This document shows, one piece after another, positions 1 through 9,236 of a stretch of 25,000 bases of DNA. The notes beneath the pieces are model-generated. The model searched no databases. It was not told where the DNA came from and worked only from the letters and a program-made list of their open reading frames with translations. Position 1 is the first letter of the stretch; each line of letters starts with the position of its first letter. Position numbers and translations under genes: made by a program. Source of the DNA: Sphaeroforma sirkka (Eukaryota > Opisthokonta > Ichthyosporea > Ichthyophonida); assembly GCA_001586965.3 (NCBI GenBank), contig LUCW03000721.1, positions 10,001 through 35,000 on the forward strand, read 5' to 3'.

Positions 1-3000
1 CGTACACTTCCACCTGGTTGCAAGGGACCTGTTTGTGCATCACTACACTTATCTATCAGTAGGCTAGTTTTGACCAAAGATGTAGGACCACATACACTAT
101 GTCCCGCTGCCTGTGTACTTGTACATTGGTACGACGAGGAGAAGTATGCAGCTACTGAGACACCATTACGACTACTCCCTGTGTGTTCGTATGTAGCAAA
201 GGAACGCACAGCTAGGTCAGCGAGTACAAATATAAAATCACGGGCAAGAGATATCCATACTACTACCAGTTCGTCACCGGATCGTGTAAGCGCGTACAAC
301 CCTCTCCGCTACACACATACCTACCAAATATTATGCAATACGGAAGGCTTTGCGTCGTATTTGAGTAAGCAAGGCGATTGGGAGCTTAAGGTGAATGATC
401 ATATATCGGGGAAACCGATTGGCATTGTACGCATACCTGGATTGAGCACTTTAACAACCCTTTCGCCTCTAATAAAGCGCTATGCTGTGCGTACTGCAGA
501 CCGTACTAAAGTGGGAGAACTTACGGTCGCATTGCACTATCAGCCGGTGTCCCCACCACGCACACGTAGAGCTCACAGGAAGCATACAAATAAGGATGAT
601 GGCAACAAAGTCGACAATAGTGCACGCAGCAAGTCAGACGCAATCGATATTAGCCATAATACTGCGAAAGAGGATCTTGACAGTTCCAAGAATTGGAAAA
701 CGCCCGCGTGTGTTGCACGTGACGCCAGAGATATAAAGTTCAGGGACCGGGACCGGTGGCGGATTTCGCCTATAGCTTCGTCGCAGACGCAGGAATCAGA
801 TAGTAGCGTGGAACGAAACATAGACAGGAAAAATGATAAAGATAAGCACTCAAGAAACAGCGACAGAGCTCGAGAGGAAATACCGAGAGGAAGTGGGCGT
901 GAAGCACACAATGGGCGCACTGAGTCGACAATTCCCCACTTTGGACCGTCGAGTGTATACAACAGCACATATTCACAGCGGTCTCCTCATACGCAGAGCT
1001 ACTCACGACAGCATCCGCCCAATGTGCTGGACAATGACGATGGTCTGTTGAGAGATGTGTTAAAACACTTCCTGAGAAACGGCTGGCCCAGGAACGAGAG
1101 ATCGGAGTACGATGCGTATGGCTTAGATTCACATAGAGACGGCTATAACTACAAGCAATATAATGATGATAAAGATACAGGAAAGAATTATGGTTATGAT
1201 AACCAACGAAAGTCATCCCAGTTCACGTATCGTAGACCTCCATACGAGCTCGACGCACACTTCGGCGGAGGAGTGGATGCGAATATAGGTACAGATATAT
1301 ACAGCAATGTATACGAGCGCTACAGATATCCTAGTCATACAGGCAGTAGGGTCAGTCAGCAAGTTTGGGTAGGCTTTGGTCTGTGTAACCAGCCACGATG
1401 CACGTGTATGCACGACCTTCTGAAGACTTGTAAGGTGCGTGTGCACCTGGAAGACACTCTTGCCTACAGGACAGATGTATGCTTAGTCAAGCCGCTAATC
1501 TGTTTGTTCCAGGTGGAACGGCACGAACTGGCTGCCTTAGCGGGTAGAGATGAAAATGTACTAATTCCTATCGTATTTACCAAGGAGGGCAGCAGCCGTG
1601 GTGGACGCAGCGACAGTGAAGACGAAGTTGTGCGTAATATTGCGAATGCCAAGGAAAGAAGTAGTCAGACCGTGGGTGTAGCTAAAGTAGATATACTCGG
1701 GCTGTGCCAGTCTATGTGTGCACCCGGAGATGTAGATGCCACCCAGCCCACCACCTTATACAATGTACACTCGCCCAGATCCGGTAAGAGCAAGGCACGT
1801 ATACATGTCTGCGCTGCCGCGGGTTCGTATGCGCATGTGATGCGTGTGTTGTACCAGACGAGTGAAGTGGCTTCATCAGATCTACTGACATCCACGCACA
1901 CAAAGACCCCTGGAGATAGTCATAGCACTGACGGGGGGTATAGTAAGGGTGCGCATACGACTACCAGAAGCGATGGTATGGGCAGCGAGGAATCCAGCTG
2001 GGCACGACCGACGAATCAAACCGCGGGGAATCCCTGGATTGGAGATCCGGCATTAAATGATCGCCAGTGTTCCAGGTGTGTTGCGCGTGATTGTTTGTGG
2101 TTTTAGTATGCGGAGCAGTATGTACAAGTGTAGCGTGTAGGTGATGTACACTGAATGTGCTGTTGTCATTGCACGTTATACATATTCGAAAAAGAACTTA
2201 TATATTATGTACAAACATGTGTGAGGAATCCAAGGTGATATCATGCTGTGGCGATAAGTTCACTTGGGCTGCGATATAAACACTCCGACAAACGTCAATG
2301 TATGTTTTGTGTCTGCCTGGCTAGCCAAACGTCAGTATTGCATAGAACCGCTTGAAGTAAACCTGAATTCCGTAACAATTGAAGGCTAAAATCATCTCGC
2401 ACTGAAGCGACAACAGATAAGTACTTGAAAGTGTCACTTATATGATATGTGTAAACTTGTGTGGCGAATCTGTGGTGATGTCATTCTGTGACGATAAATT
2501 CACACGGGCTGCGATATAAACGCTTCAACATGACTTAGCCAATCGTTAGTATTGTATAGTTTTTGTGTCTTGTTTCATGCAGGATCGACACCTCCGTGCG
2601 TGTACGCTATTCAGAGTTTCTAGGACTTTGCTGGTTTATACACGAATACGAATATGCCATTTGTTATCATAGACACTCACTTCACACGTCATAATTCGGC
2701 CTGCAGCAATCCTTCCGTGTCCGGCGTTCGATTGGTAATCTCTGCCATCAGCCCCATCATCGGTGCCCCCTTAAATGCCAGAGCTTGTTTTGCATCTACA
2801 GACGAATACATAATCAAGTACAGATTTCCCTTCACCAAAGATCACGAGGTTACCACCACGGGCCTCACAATGAGTGCCAATGATAGTTCAGCCGACGGGG
2901 GTGCACGGAATGCCACTCCATTGATCCACATACACACACACTCGATCGTTGTAACGGATGCACAGCTCAAGGATACGATGGTGAGTTTTAGTTTAGTGGC

Positions 3001-4056
3001 CATGCTACTACGTGTTCTTTTTTTTTATAAGTGGGTGTAATACCGTACTGCTTTCTATGAGCGAAACTCGCATCGGTCAATATACCTCATACTTCCACAA
3101 ATCCCTCATTCTTCCACAAATCGTGGCGCGCGAACACCAGCTAATCAATTGCAACAGTAAGGTCCGGGCAAATTCTTTATTGAAAATTTCGTTGTACTCG
3201 AAACAAACAATATGTTATATGGTACGTGCGCATACATGCGAGTTTTTCTAACTGCTTTATACACCGTCATATTGATACATTTATAGGGGCAAAGCTTAGT
3301 GTTCCGTATGTGGCGACGTCACTCCATTGACAACACTGGGTGTCAAGAAGACCATTTCATCGGCTCTGTCATAGTCGATCTGTCAGGCCTGTCTCTTGGT
3401 ATCGACGATATCTCCGGTTGGTATAATCTTTGTGACGAACATTGCCACGTCCTCGGCCAGCTCAAGGTGTGTAGTTATGGGTTCTCAACTCTGACCTCGC
3501 TTCCTCACTTCTTTCTTTTGATATTAGCCATGTGAATTGGCTGCACGTCAGATTTGCGCTATCACATATACTGGTCGTAGTTTGTGTTAATTTTTGTGAG
3601 TTGTCATTAGGTTGTTTGTGCCTCTGAACTTCGACAAGTTTATTTTCATTTGGATATGCTCCGATCATAGTCTCATATATCTCACTCCTGTGCACACGTC
3701 AGATCCACTTCCATCCGCGATATACTTCGATGACACACCTATCTGTCCCTTCGAACCTACAAATATCCGTTGCTGGCAACAACAACATATCCAACCACCG
3801 CTACAGTCAATCCGATATACAAAATCAGTACGAATCAAAAAACCAGCACAGTACACATAGTCAACTGCCAAACACTGCCACATCATCAATCGATACACGG
3901 GCCGCCATGGGCGACTTTGATGTCGCCCCTCCGTCCTCACTGTCGCACTTGTACGCCGCCATCTCGGTCAAGTCTGAGTCATTCTTGGCGCAGCAACTGC
4001 TTAATAATATGGACGATTTAGATAAGATGAACAAGGCACTGGTAGCTTTAGAATAA
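1..4056 (+). CDS. C2CD3: C2CD3-like centriolar C2-domain protein (5' partial, multi-exon)
   Basis: Frame 1 is open from base 1 to a stop at 2106, so the first exon enters from outside the window. The first residues (TLPPGCKGPVCASLHLSISR) resemble the N-terminal C2 domain of C2CD3, a protein of the centriole distal end needed for appendages and cilia, and that domain closes with VGELTVALHYQPV near base 540. A charged, low-complexity linker follows, then a second C2-like segment at about 1360-1830. A last C2 domain is spread over exons near 2624-2980, 3287-3466 (FRMWRR, then VIVDLSGL and ISGWYN) and 3703-4056. The 3466/3703 joint is phase 0 and completes a GQLKIHFHP strand. The C-terminus is Asn/Ser/Gln-rich and ends in a short charged helix (NMDDLDKMNKALVALE). 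The joints 2075-2624 and 2981-3286 are not resolved: the donor at 2076 does not match the phase of an acceptor ending at 2623. The gene might therefore be two genes, or carry an unseen exon or error. An 84-bp in-frame stretch at 1434-1517 has intron-like ends. Confidence 0.68.
2196..2531. repeat. Two-copy repeat, 240-bp period, in a probable C2CD3-like intron
   Basis: Bases 2196-2291 and 2436-2531 align at an exact 240-bp offset. They share the core GGGCTGCGATATAAAC (2266 and 2506) and the words ACTTATAT, GCGATAAGTTCAC/ACGATAAATTCAC and GTGATATCAT/GTGATGTCAT. A further similar piece, TAGCCAAACGTCAGTATTG versus TAGCCAATCGTTAGTATTG, follows at a 214-bp offset, so about 26 bp was lost or gained. 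The repeat lies between the stop of the first open exon and the next C2-coding exon, which supports this stretch being intron or spacer. No coding potential is seen in it. Confidence 0.75.
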
Positions 4057-4638
4057 ATTTACATTGCCATAAACTGTTAAATAAATTTCAAACAGTTACC
4101 CATAACTCTCTGCCCTCCGCAGCACCATTCACAATACGTGCACTGATATAGCATACAATCTCGTTTGGAGTGTCCTCAATGGATATCGATTAAATTATTT
4201 TCCTATTGGTGGGGCTGCACGCCAGTAACATCATTATATCTATTTAGATGCCACCTTATAATTCTCGTTCTAGTGATACAGTCGTGCGAAGATGTCATAG
4301 AAAGGTCAATAAACTCGTTCCTGAGCGAGCATTGAAAACAGACTTTATTTTCCTATTGTTGGGATTGCACGCCAGTAACATCATTATATCTATTTAGGTT
4401 CCACCTTATAATTTCGTTCTAGTGATACAGTTGTGCGAGTCGACAAGGAAGTCATGGGAAGGATCAACAAATTCGTTCCTGAGCGAGCATTGAAAGCAGA
4501 CTTTACCGATATCATGCTACATGAAAGAAATGATCAACCGTAGAACCGGTCAGAATACGAACCTAAGACGTGGTACAAATGTAGCGCAATTGATCGAGCT
4601 CGTCGCGATATGATACAAACACTTCAAGATTGATTGTA
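4057..4638. other. Convergent intergenic spacer with poly(A) signals
   Basis: The spacer separates the 3' ends of the C2CD3-like gene (+) and the oxidoreductase (-). AATAAA overlaps the C2CD3-like stop and recurs at about 4081. On the minus strand an AATAAA (TTTATT on +, about 4345) lies about 290 bp past the oxidoreductase stop and could serve it. Most of the rest is the tandem duplication listed separately. No gene is seen. Confidence 0.6.
4197..4504. repeat. Tandem duplication of about 150 bp, two copies
   Basis: Unit 1 (4197-4346) and unit 2 (4347-4504) begin with ATTTTCCTATTG and share GCACGCCAGTAACATCATTA, the stretch up to CTAGTGATACAG, and the closing word CCTGAGCGAGCATTGAAA. Unit 2 has an extra piece of about 8 bp around GTCGACAAGG. 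Divergence is modest, so the duplication is fairly recent or under constraint. Neither unit has a good reading frame. Confidence 0.85.
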
Positions 4639-6012
4639 TCAAATCTGTTCTCGTAAGTAAAGTGCCACCGCCTCGGCCTGCTCGATGCCCACTCTCATCA
4701 GGAATGCCGAGCTTCTGCCGTAACTTTTGTTTCCCAGCACAAAGAAGTTAGGTTCCGGCGTCAGCAAACTATCAATTCCTGGGGCAGCCTGTGTTAAACA
4801 GTCACCCGAAGCTCCCAGAAGCGTTGCAGCCAACGCCATCGGACCCTCAGTAGCGTAGCATGTGTGTACCTGAAGCTCGGAATGTATGGATAGATCCGGG
4901 CGCATGCCCACGTTGGACACGAGATAGTCTACATCTAGTTGGTGCACTGGTAGCCGCTCGGCTGTGGGATCGGTGGCGTCTATGGTCAGTGTGATTGTAG
5001 GCGTGCTACCATTGGTGCTCTCATTAAGGGTGGCATGTGTGATGGTGCAATTGTCTATATGAGCTACCTTGTTCTCCATCCCAGATCCATCCCCTTCGGG
5101 CTCCGGGTTTCTGCTTACTAATTCGTTAGCCATCTCACATAGCGCCGCTCTGTTCTGAAGTGCGTCCCCTTCGAGTACCCGATACAACTGACCACTTTCA
5201 CCGAGCACTCTCCTGGTAAGCCAGTATATCTGTTGGACAGACGGCGAATCAATGAGATTTCGCACAGATGTGGCTGCAGAATACCCGGAACCTATCACAG
5301 CCACGCGCTTGCCCTTCACCTCGCCCACCTGTGGTATCAGTCTAGTGAAGAATCTCTCACTGTCCTTATCCCGGGACAATTGCTTCTCGCCGATCGCAGG
5401 CATCCCACCCTCACCAAACCATGAATAGTCGGATCGAGTGCCTGTACAATCAAGCACAGCGTCTACGTCTCTGAAACAAAATTCATCGCCCACAGATTCT
5501 TTCTTGCCGCCAAGAGGTATCTTTGTACATAATATATTAAACTTTCCCTTGGAACGTGCTTCCTTGCCCATGTCTCGCTTCAGTAGCCCAGATCGGCCCA
5601 CTGATACCACCCGAGTCCGCAAGTACAGCTGTACGTTATCGCACTTTGCGAGTGCCTTCGCAACCGGTTCGAGATACTGATCGATATACTCTCCCCCTGT
5701 CACGCACTTGTCACCATCATAACCTTCGGCGTCCTGTCCATCAGATCGTAGTACTTCTCGGGACGAAGCGGATGTGTTGTACTTCCACGGAGAAAACAAA
5801 CGAACATGTGGCCAATTTTGTCGGATGTTCGATGCTATTGTATCGCCGGCTTCGAGTATAATTATTTCGCTAGTATTAGGCAGACTCCTCTGCAAAGCGC
5901 TGGCACACTCAATTCCAATTGGACCAGCTCCGAGAATCGCCACCCTCCGGGTATGCGTATCTGCGTTGGTCATACTTTTCGACATCAACAGCTGCGAGTG
6001 GTACAAAAACAA
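4639..6012 (-). CDS. FAD/NAD(P)-dependent oxidoreductase (flavin monooxygenase / pyridine nucleotide-disulfide reductase superfamily)
   Basis: A single uninterrupted frame of 457 codons. An N-terminal Rossmann motif (VAILGAGPIG, GxGxxG at residues 28-33) followed by an acidic strand end (IIILEAG) indicates FAD binding. A second dinucleotide fold starts at VAVIGSGYSA (241-246) and should bind NAD(P)H. VLDCTG (186-191) and VSNVGMRPD match the conserved strands linking these domains, and the C-terminal NFFVLGNKSYGR segment matches the FAD-capping region. No CxxC redox pair is evident, so a disulfide reductase role is unlikely. The substrate cannot be told from sequence. There is no clear signal peptide. 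Translation may start at codon 1 (6012), 10 (5985) or 14 (5973); codon 14 leaves the shortest extension before the Rossmann fold. The lack of introns contrasts with the peptidase genes of this window. A decayed partial copy lies at 7729-7990. Confidence 0.88.
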   Translation of the reverse strand: MFLYHSQLLMSKSMTNADTHTRRVAILGAGPIGIECASALQRSLPNTSEIIILEAGDTIASNIRQNWPHVRLFSPWKYNTSASSREVLRSDGQDAEGYDGDKCVTGGEYIDQYLEPVAKALAKCDNVQLYLRTRVVSVGRSGLLKRDMGKEARSKGKFNILCTKIPLGGKKESVGDEFCFRDVDAVLDCTGTRSDYSWFGEGGMPAIGEKQLSRDKDSERFFTRLIPQVGEVKGKRVAVIGSGYSAATSVRNLIDSPSVQQIYWLTRRVLGESGQLYRVLEGDALQNRAALCEMANELVSRNPEPEGDGSGMENKVAHIDNCTITHATLNESTNGSTPTITLTIDATDPTAERLPVHQLDVDYLVSNVGMRPDLSIHSELQVHTCYATEGPMALAATLLGASGDCLTQAAPGIDSLLTPEPNFFVLGNKSYGRSSAFLMRVGIEQAEAVALYLREQI

Positions 6013-6454
6013 TATGAAAGATACTTGTGGTCAACCATAGTACAAGAGTACATTCCATTCTATGCACACTTATTGTCCGTCTAAGTAGTATCGGAAGAAA
6101 AGGATATTTCGAATCTGGCTCGAGAAGGTGTTACATTCATTTTAGATGTGCTAGAAATTACCGTACGCACAGTCTCACTTGTACACTTTGGTACGACTTT
6201 ACGAGAACAATTATTAATAAGACTGCGTTGACGGTATATGCGGATATGTACACCTAGACATGCACAATTATTACATTCATAGAGGCAATAAAATATTGAC
6301 GATTGTCACGATACCTGGTACTGCGTAAGAACTTGTGATGTTTTAGTTAATTACTAGCAGACGTATTGTTCGCAATGCCTATTGCTTATATACCCGTTTA
6401 ACTGTTCTGCATGAAGTTGTATTTATTTCCAGAGTTGGCCTCTACACTAGAGTT
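6013..6454. other. Upstream region of the oxidoreductase gene
   Basis: This is 5' flanking sequence for the minus-strand oxidoreductase. I see no convincing TATA element and no conserved gene. Part of it (around 6369, GTTCGCAATGC) recurs near 8078 next to the decayed copy of the locus, so it belongs to the duplicated unit. Confidence 0.4.
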
Positions 6455-6633
6455 TTAGGGTTTATAACGTTCATATCCTCTTCAGTATGTATGTGATGCA
6501 CACAAGAAACTTGGGACGAACTTCCAGACTCTTCTATGGCCCTCTGGATTTTGCCGTTGTGATTTTTTCTGTTGAGATTATGTACTTGTGAGAATGAGGA
6601 ATTGAAACTTGCCTTTTCCAGAACACTCAACAC
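6442..6633 (-). other. Duplicated upstream block (copy A) with a small open frame
   Basis: The minus strand carries a 63-codon frame. Its middle part (KIQRAIEES) has a counterpart in copy B at about 8135-8262, where the minus strand reads KILRATEES and then hits a stop. At DNA level CAGACTCTTCTATGGCCCTC matches CAGACTCTTCCGTGGCCCTC, and TCATATCCTCTTCAG matches TTATATCCTCTCAAA. It lies about 450-600 bp upstream of the oxidoreductase start on the same strand, so it might be a 5' UTR exon, an upstream small gene, or simply part of the old duplicated segment. I do not recognise a family. Confidence 0.4.
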
Positions 6634-7728
6634 TCTGGACAGTGAACAGAGTACAGTGTACAGACCTGCGACGCTGCCTCTCGTGAGATTTGTTTCAGAA
6701 ATTCAGAGTTTCAAATTGTAATTCGCTGTCATGCATAATAAACCAATACATTTTATATATATAAAATACTGCACGAAATTTAATGGAAACTCATATTTAT
6801 TCAATTTTTAAATATATTGTACAGTACGTTACACCCCTGACTGTTTCTATAAAAATGAACTTTATTGTAGCGCGGGTCGTTTTGGCGCCGGAATTAGAGT
6901 ATGGGAACGATATATGTACCCTATTTCTAGAAAAACCCTTAATTACTGCATGGCTATACTTTTGTTTTAAAAAACAAATAAAAAAATTAAAAAGTTAAAC
7001 AGAAACGCTGTTTTTTAAATATCTAAAAAAACTGTTCTGAAACCGTTTTAAATTTTTAAACGGGAAACGGTTTGAGATTGTGATGAACAGTGAGCACTGA
7101 TCTCTGAGTGCCTGTGAGTCACAACTCACCGGTGATTTTTCAAAAATAAAGAGTATAACTACAATGGACACGCACAGTCGCACAGTTACAGTGTCACACA
7201 CACAACAAGAGGTCACTGTGTCTACAACTCTGCACTCTGAATCTGAGACTGAGAGTCTGAAGTGAGAACTCTGGAGTATCAATTCTTGCACAAGAAGTCT
7301 TGAACTCTGAACTGAGAACCTCTGACTGTCTCAGTCTGATCAGTCCATGACTCTATGTGGCATGTGTCGCACTGAGTGTCGGATTCTCTCCAGAACGAGA
7401 GCACAAAAGACAAAATAGTCTTGCTTTTACTCGCAAAGTACTAGTAATAACTCTGATGAGAGAGGCTATTTTTAAAAACAAAAATGAGTAAAGTCTGTTA
7501 AAAACTATAAACTATTCAATATTTATAGGGTTTCGGGTTGTTAAAAAATGTAAACAAATTACACATATGTAGCCTCCTAGAAAGAACAAATTACAAAATG
7601 AAATGTGACTTCATCAACATAAATAAGGAATATTTTTTTATGCTCTTGTTTTCTTCCTCACAAATATTTTATACAAAAAACGCCGCCATGTGGTTTTTTT
7701 TCTTCGACAATGCTCACTCTCATTAAAT
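6634..7728. other. AT-rich, gene-poor spacer with a GAGTC/GACTC-rich island
   Basis: Bases 6720-7020 are very A/T-rich with poly-A and poly-T tracts. Bases 7080-7400 switch to dense short words such as ACTCTGA, GAGTCTGA and AGTGTC. Bases 7400-7728 are again A/T-rich. Reading frames here are short and unlike proteins. No gene is supported. Confidence 0.6.
7040..7073. repeat. Inverted repeat with 9-bp perfect arms
   Basis: AAACCGTTT (7040-7048) and AAACGGTTT (7065-7073) are exact reverse complements around a 16-base centre that itself contains TTTAAA words. It could form a small hairpin or cruciform at the edge of the AT-rich tract. No terminator role is implied in a eukaryote. Confidence 0.7.
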
Positions 7729-7990
7729 GTAGTACTTCTGTTTCCACTTTCCCAGCATAAAGAAGTTGGATCTCGGTTTCAGCAAGCTACAATTCTCTAC
7801 TAGGGGTAGTCATATCAACTCAAAGCGCCTATATGCAGCCAAAGTCATAGACTCATAGACCCTCAGCAGTTTGGCATGCGTCCCCTCTTGTGTGAAGCTC
7901 GGATGTGTGGAGAAATCCGGGCACATGCACACATTGGGTTACATTTAGTTAATGCGCTGGAAGCCCCTCGGCCGTGGGCTGATACGTTGA
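7729..7990 (-). pseudogene. Decayed 3'-end copy of the FAD/NAD(P) oxidoreductase
   Basis: This stretch aligns in the same orientation with the 3' part of the intact gene at about 4711-4980. Shared words include TTTCCCAGCA.AAAGAAGTT, TCAGCAA.CTA, TGTG..GAAGCTCGGA.TGT, AATCCGGGC.CATGC.CAC and CTCGGC.GTGGG. On the minus strand it still reads LLKPRSNFFMLG where the gene has LLTPEPNFFVLG, then runs into frameshifts and stops. The N-terminal FAD fold and the second dinucleotide fold are absent. It is a dead, truncated duplicate. Its flank at about 8060-8262 matches the gene's upstream region, so the copy includes both ends of the locus with the middle deleted. Confidence 0.8.
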
Positions 7991-8134
7991 ATTAACGATT
8001 GTTTAGCCAGCGTGACAGCGGTCAATTACTCTCCCGGATGGATTGGAGATCTTCTACTGATATATTCTTGTTTGTTCGCAATGCTCATTACGATATTTTC
8101 TTTTTCACCCACATGATGAGATGTCAACTCCTAT

Positions 8135-8262
8135 CTATTATATCCTCTCAAAATTAACATGTGAACCACATAAAATTCAGGGCAAATTGTCAGACTCTTC
8201 CGTGGCCCTCAAGATTTTGTTGCGATCAAACATACATTTTCTGATATTCTTCTGCGGATCTG
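8135..8262 (-). repeat. Duplicated upstream block (copy B)
   Basis: This is the counterpart of the block at about 6455-6575: same order and orientation relative to its oxidoreductase copy, with CAGACTCTTCCGTGGCCCTC and the preceding TATATCCTCT aligned. The minus-strand frame corresponding to the 63-codon frame of copy A ends early at a TGA after the segment EESDNLP. It marks the far end of the duplicated unit. Confidence 0.65.
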
Positions 8263-8420
8263 GTGGTCTCTTTTATATTTCTTTACTTTTTTTCTGTTGT
8301 TCTCTTCTTCTCTTCTTGTTCGAATAAGTATGATGACTTGATGGGAGAAAACAGATGCGCCGGCCCTTTGTTGTCTACTTTGTCTCTCTTCGCTTCTAAA
8401 GTTCTTGTGGAACACTAGCC

Positions 8421-8441
8421 CGGCAGCGCTCCTAGCTGCCG
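8421..8441. repeat. Short GC-rich hairpin
   Basis: CGGCAGC (8421-8427) pairs with GCTGCCG (8435-8441) around a 7-base loop, directly followed by a second small palindrome CGTTGGCAACG at about 8446. It sits just before the CTC/GAC-rich island. Its function is unknown. Confidence 0.6.
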
Positions 8442-8459
8442 AGTTCGTTGGCAACGACT

Positions 8460-8800
8460 CTTTTGTTGCGACTTGTGACTCTTGAGTCTTGACTCTTGAG
8501 CCTTCGACTCTTCAAGTCTTCACCCTTCTACTTTTGAAATTCCGAGTCTCTGACTCTCGCTTACATACTCATCAAGTCTTCTTTCCACTCTCCACTCGCC
8601 ACTCTCCACTCGTCACTCTCGACTTCTATAGTTGGAGTTCATCCACATCCACTCGTCCAGTTATAAATCATGAGAATGTACACAGTTAAACACCTTTTAC
8701 TCTTGAGTCTGTGCCCTGGAGTATGTGGAGCGTGGAGACTCGAGTCTTGTGGAGTTTCCTCCGGGCAGCGACTCTGGACTCTGGAGTCTGGAGTGCTGGA
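8460..8800. repeat. GAGTC/GACTC-rich low-complexity island
   Basis: The left half (8460-8640) is dominated by GACTCTT, GAGTCTT and tandem CCACTCTCCACTCG words. The right half (8700-8800) carries the complementary sense (CTGGAGT, GGAGACTCGAGTC, CTCTGGAGTCTGGAGT). The two halves are loosely inverted relative to each other. It looks like a decayed minisatellite or fold-back array rather than coding DNA. Confidence 0.6.
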
Positions 8801-9044
8801 CTTTTATTTTCAGTACATATGGGGCGTGGGGCGTGGGTGTGTAAATACATACTGTGTATGTGTTTACTATTAGTATTTATTTTGACCACATGACGTATTT
8901 TTTTTGGGTGGGTTTTTTAAGTATTTTTTTAAAAATATGTTTAAAAAACATTGTTAATTGTATTGGACTATTGGCCAATGACCCCATATTCCCATAATCA
9001 CATTTACTTGTCCTACAAAACTGTCCTTGAATTTTTTGGCTTCG

Positions 9045-9140
9045 TATTTCAGAGTCCAGACTCTAGGTCCTGGGTCCTGGGTTCAGGACTTCAGAAGTTC
9101 AGAAGTTCAGAAGTTCAGGGCCAGGGTCCTCAGACTCCTC
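9045..9140. repeat. Short tandem repeats (GGGTCCT and TTCAGAAG units)
   Basis: A run of GGTCCTGGGTCCTGGGTTC is followed by three consecutive AGAAGTTC units and flanked by CAGACTC/GAGTC words. It belongs to the same class of sequence as the islands at 7080-7400 and 8460-8800. Confidence 0.7.
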
Positions 9141-9172
9141 ACTCATCAAAGGACGTTCCTTTGTAAATATTT

Positions 9173-9236
9173 TCATAACCTTCTAAATGTATAATTTAGA
9201 AGGCATAGCATAATAAATAAAACATAGGTTATGATA
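9173..9236. repeat. Nested inverted repeat / hairpin
   Basis: CCTTCTAAAT (9179-9188) and ATTTAGAAGG (9194-9203) form a perfect 10-bp stem with the 5-base loop GTATA. An outer pair, TCATAACC (9173-9180) and GGTTATGA (9229-9236), is also perfectly complementary; it shares two bases with the inner stem. The surroundings are A/T-rich without genes. It may be the remnant of a fold-back or MITE-like element, but no target-site duplication could be assigned. Confidence 0.65.

Noticed and set aside
573..968. A 131-codon minus-strand frame opposite the C2CD3-like first exon, and similar frames in that exon.
   Set aside because: These are shadows of a long coding exon with charged, repetitive codons; no independent signal was seen.
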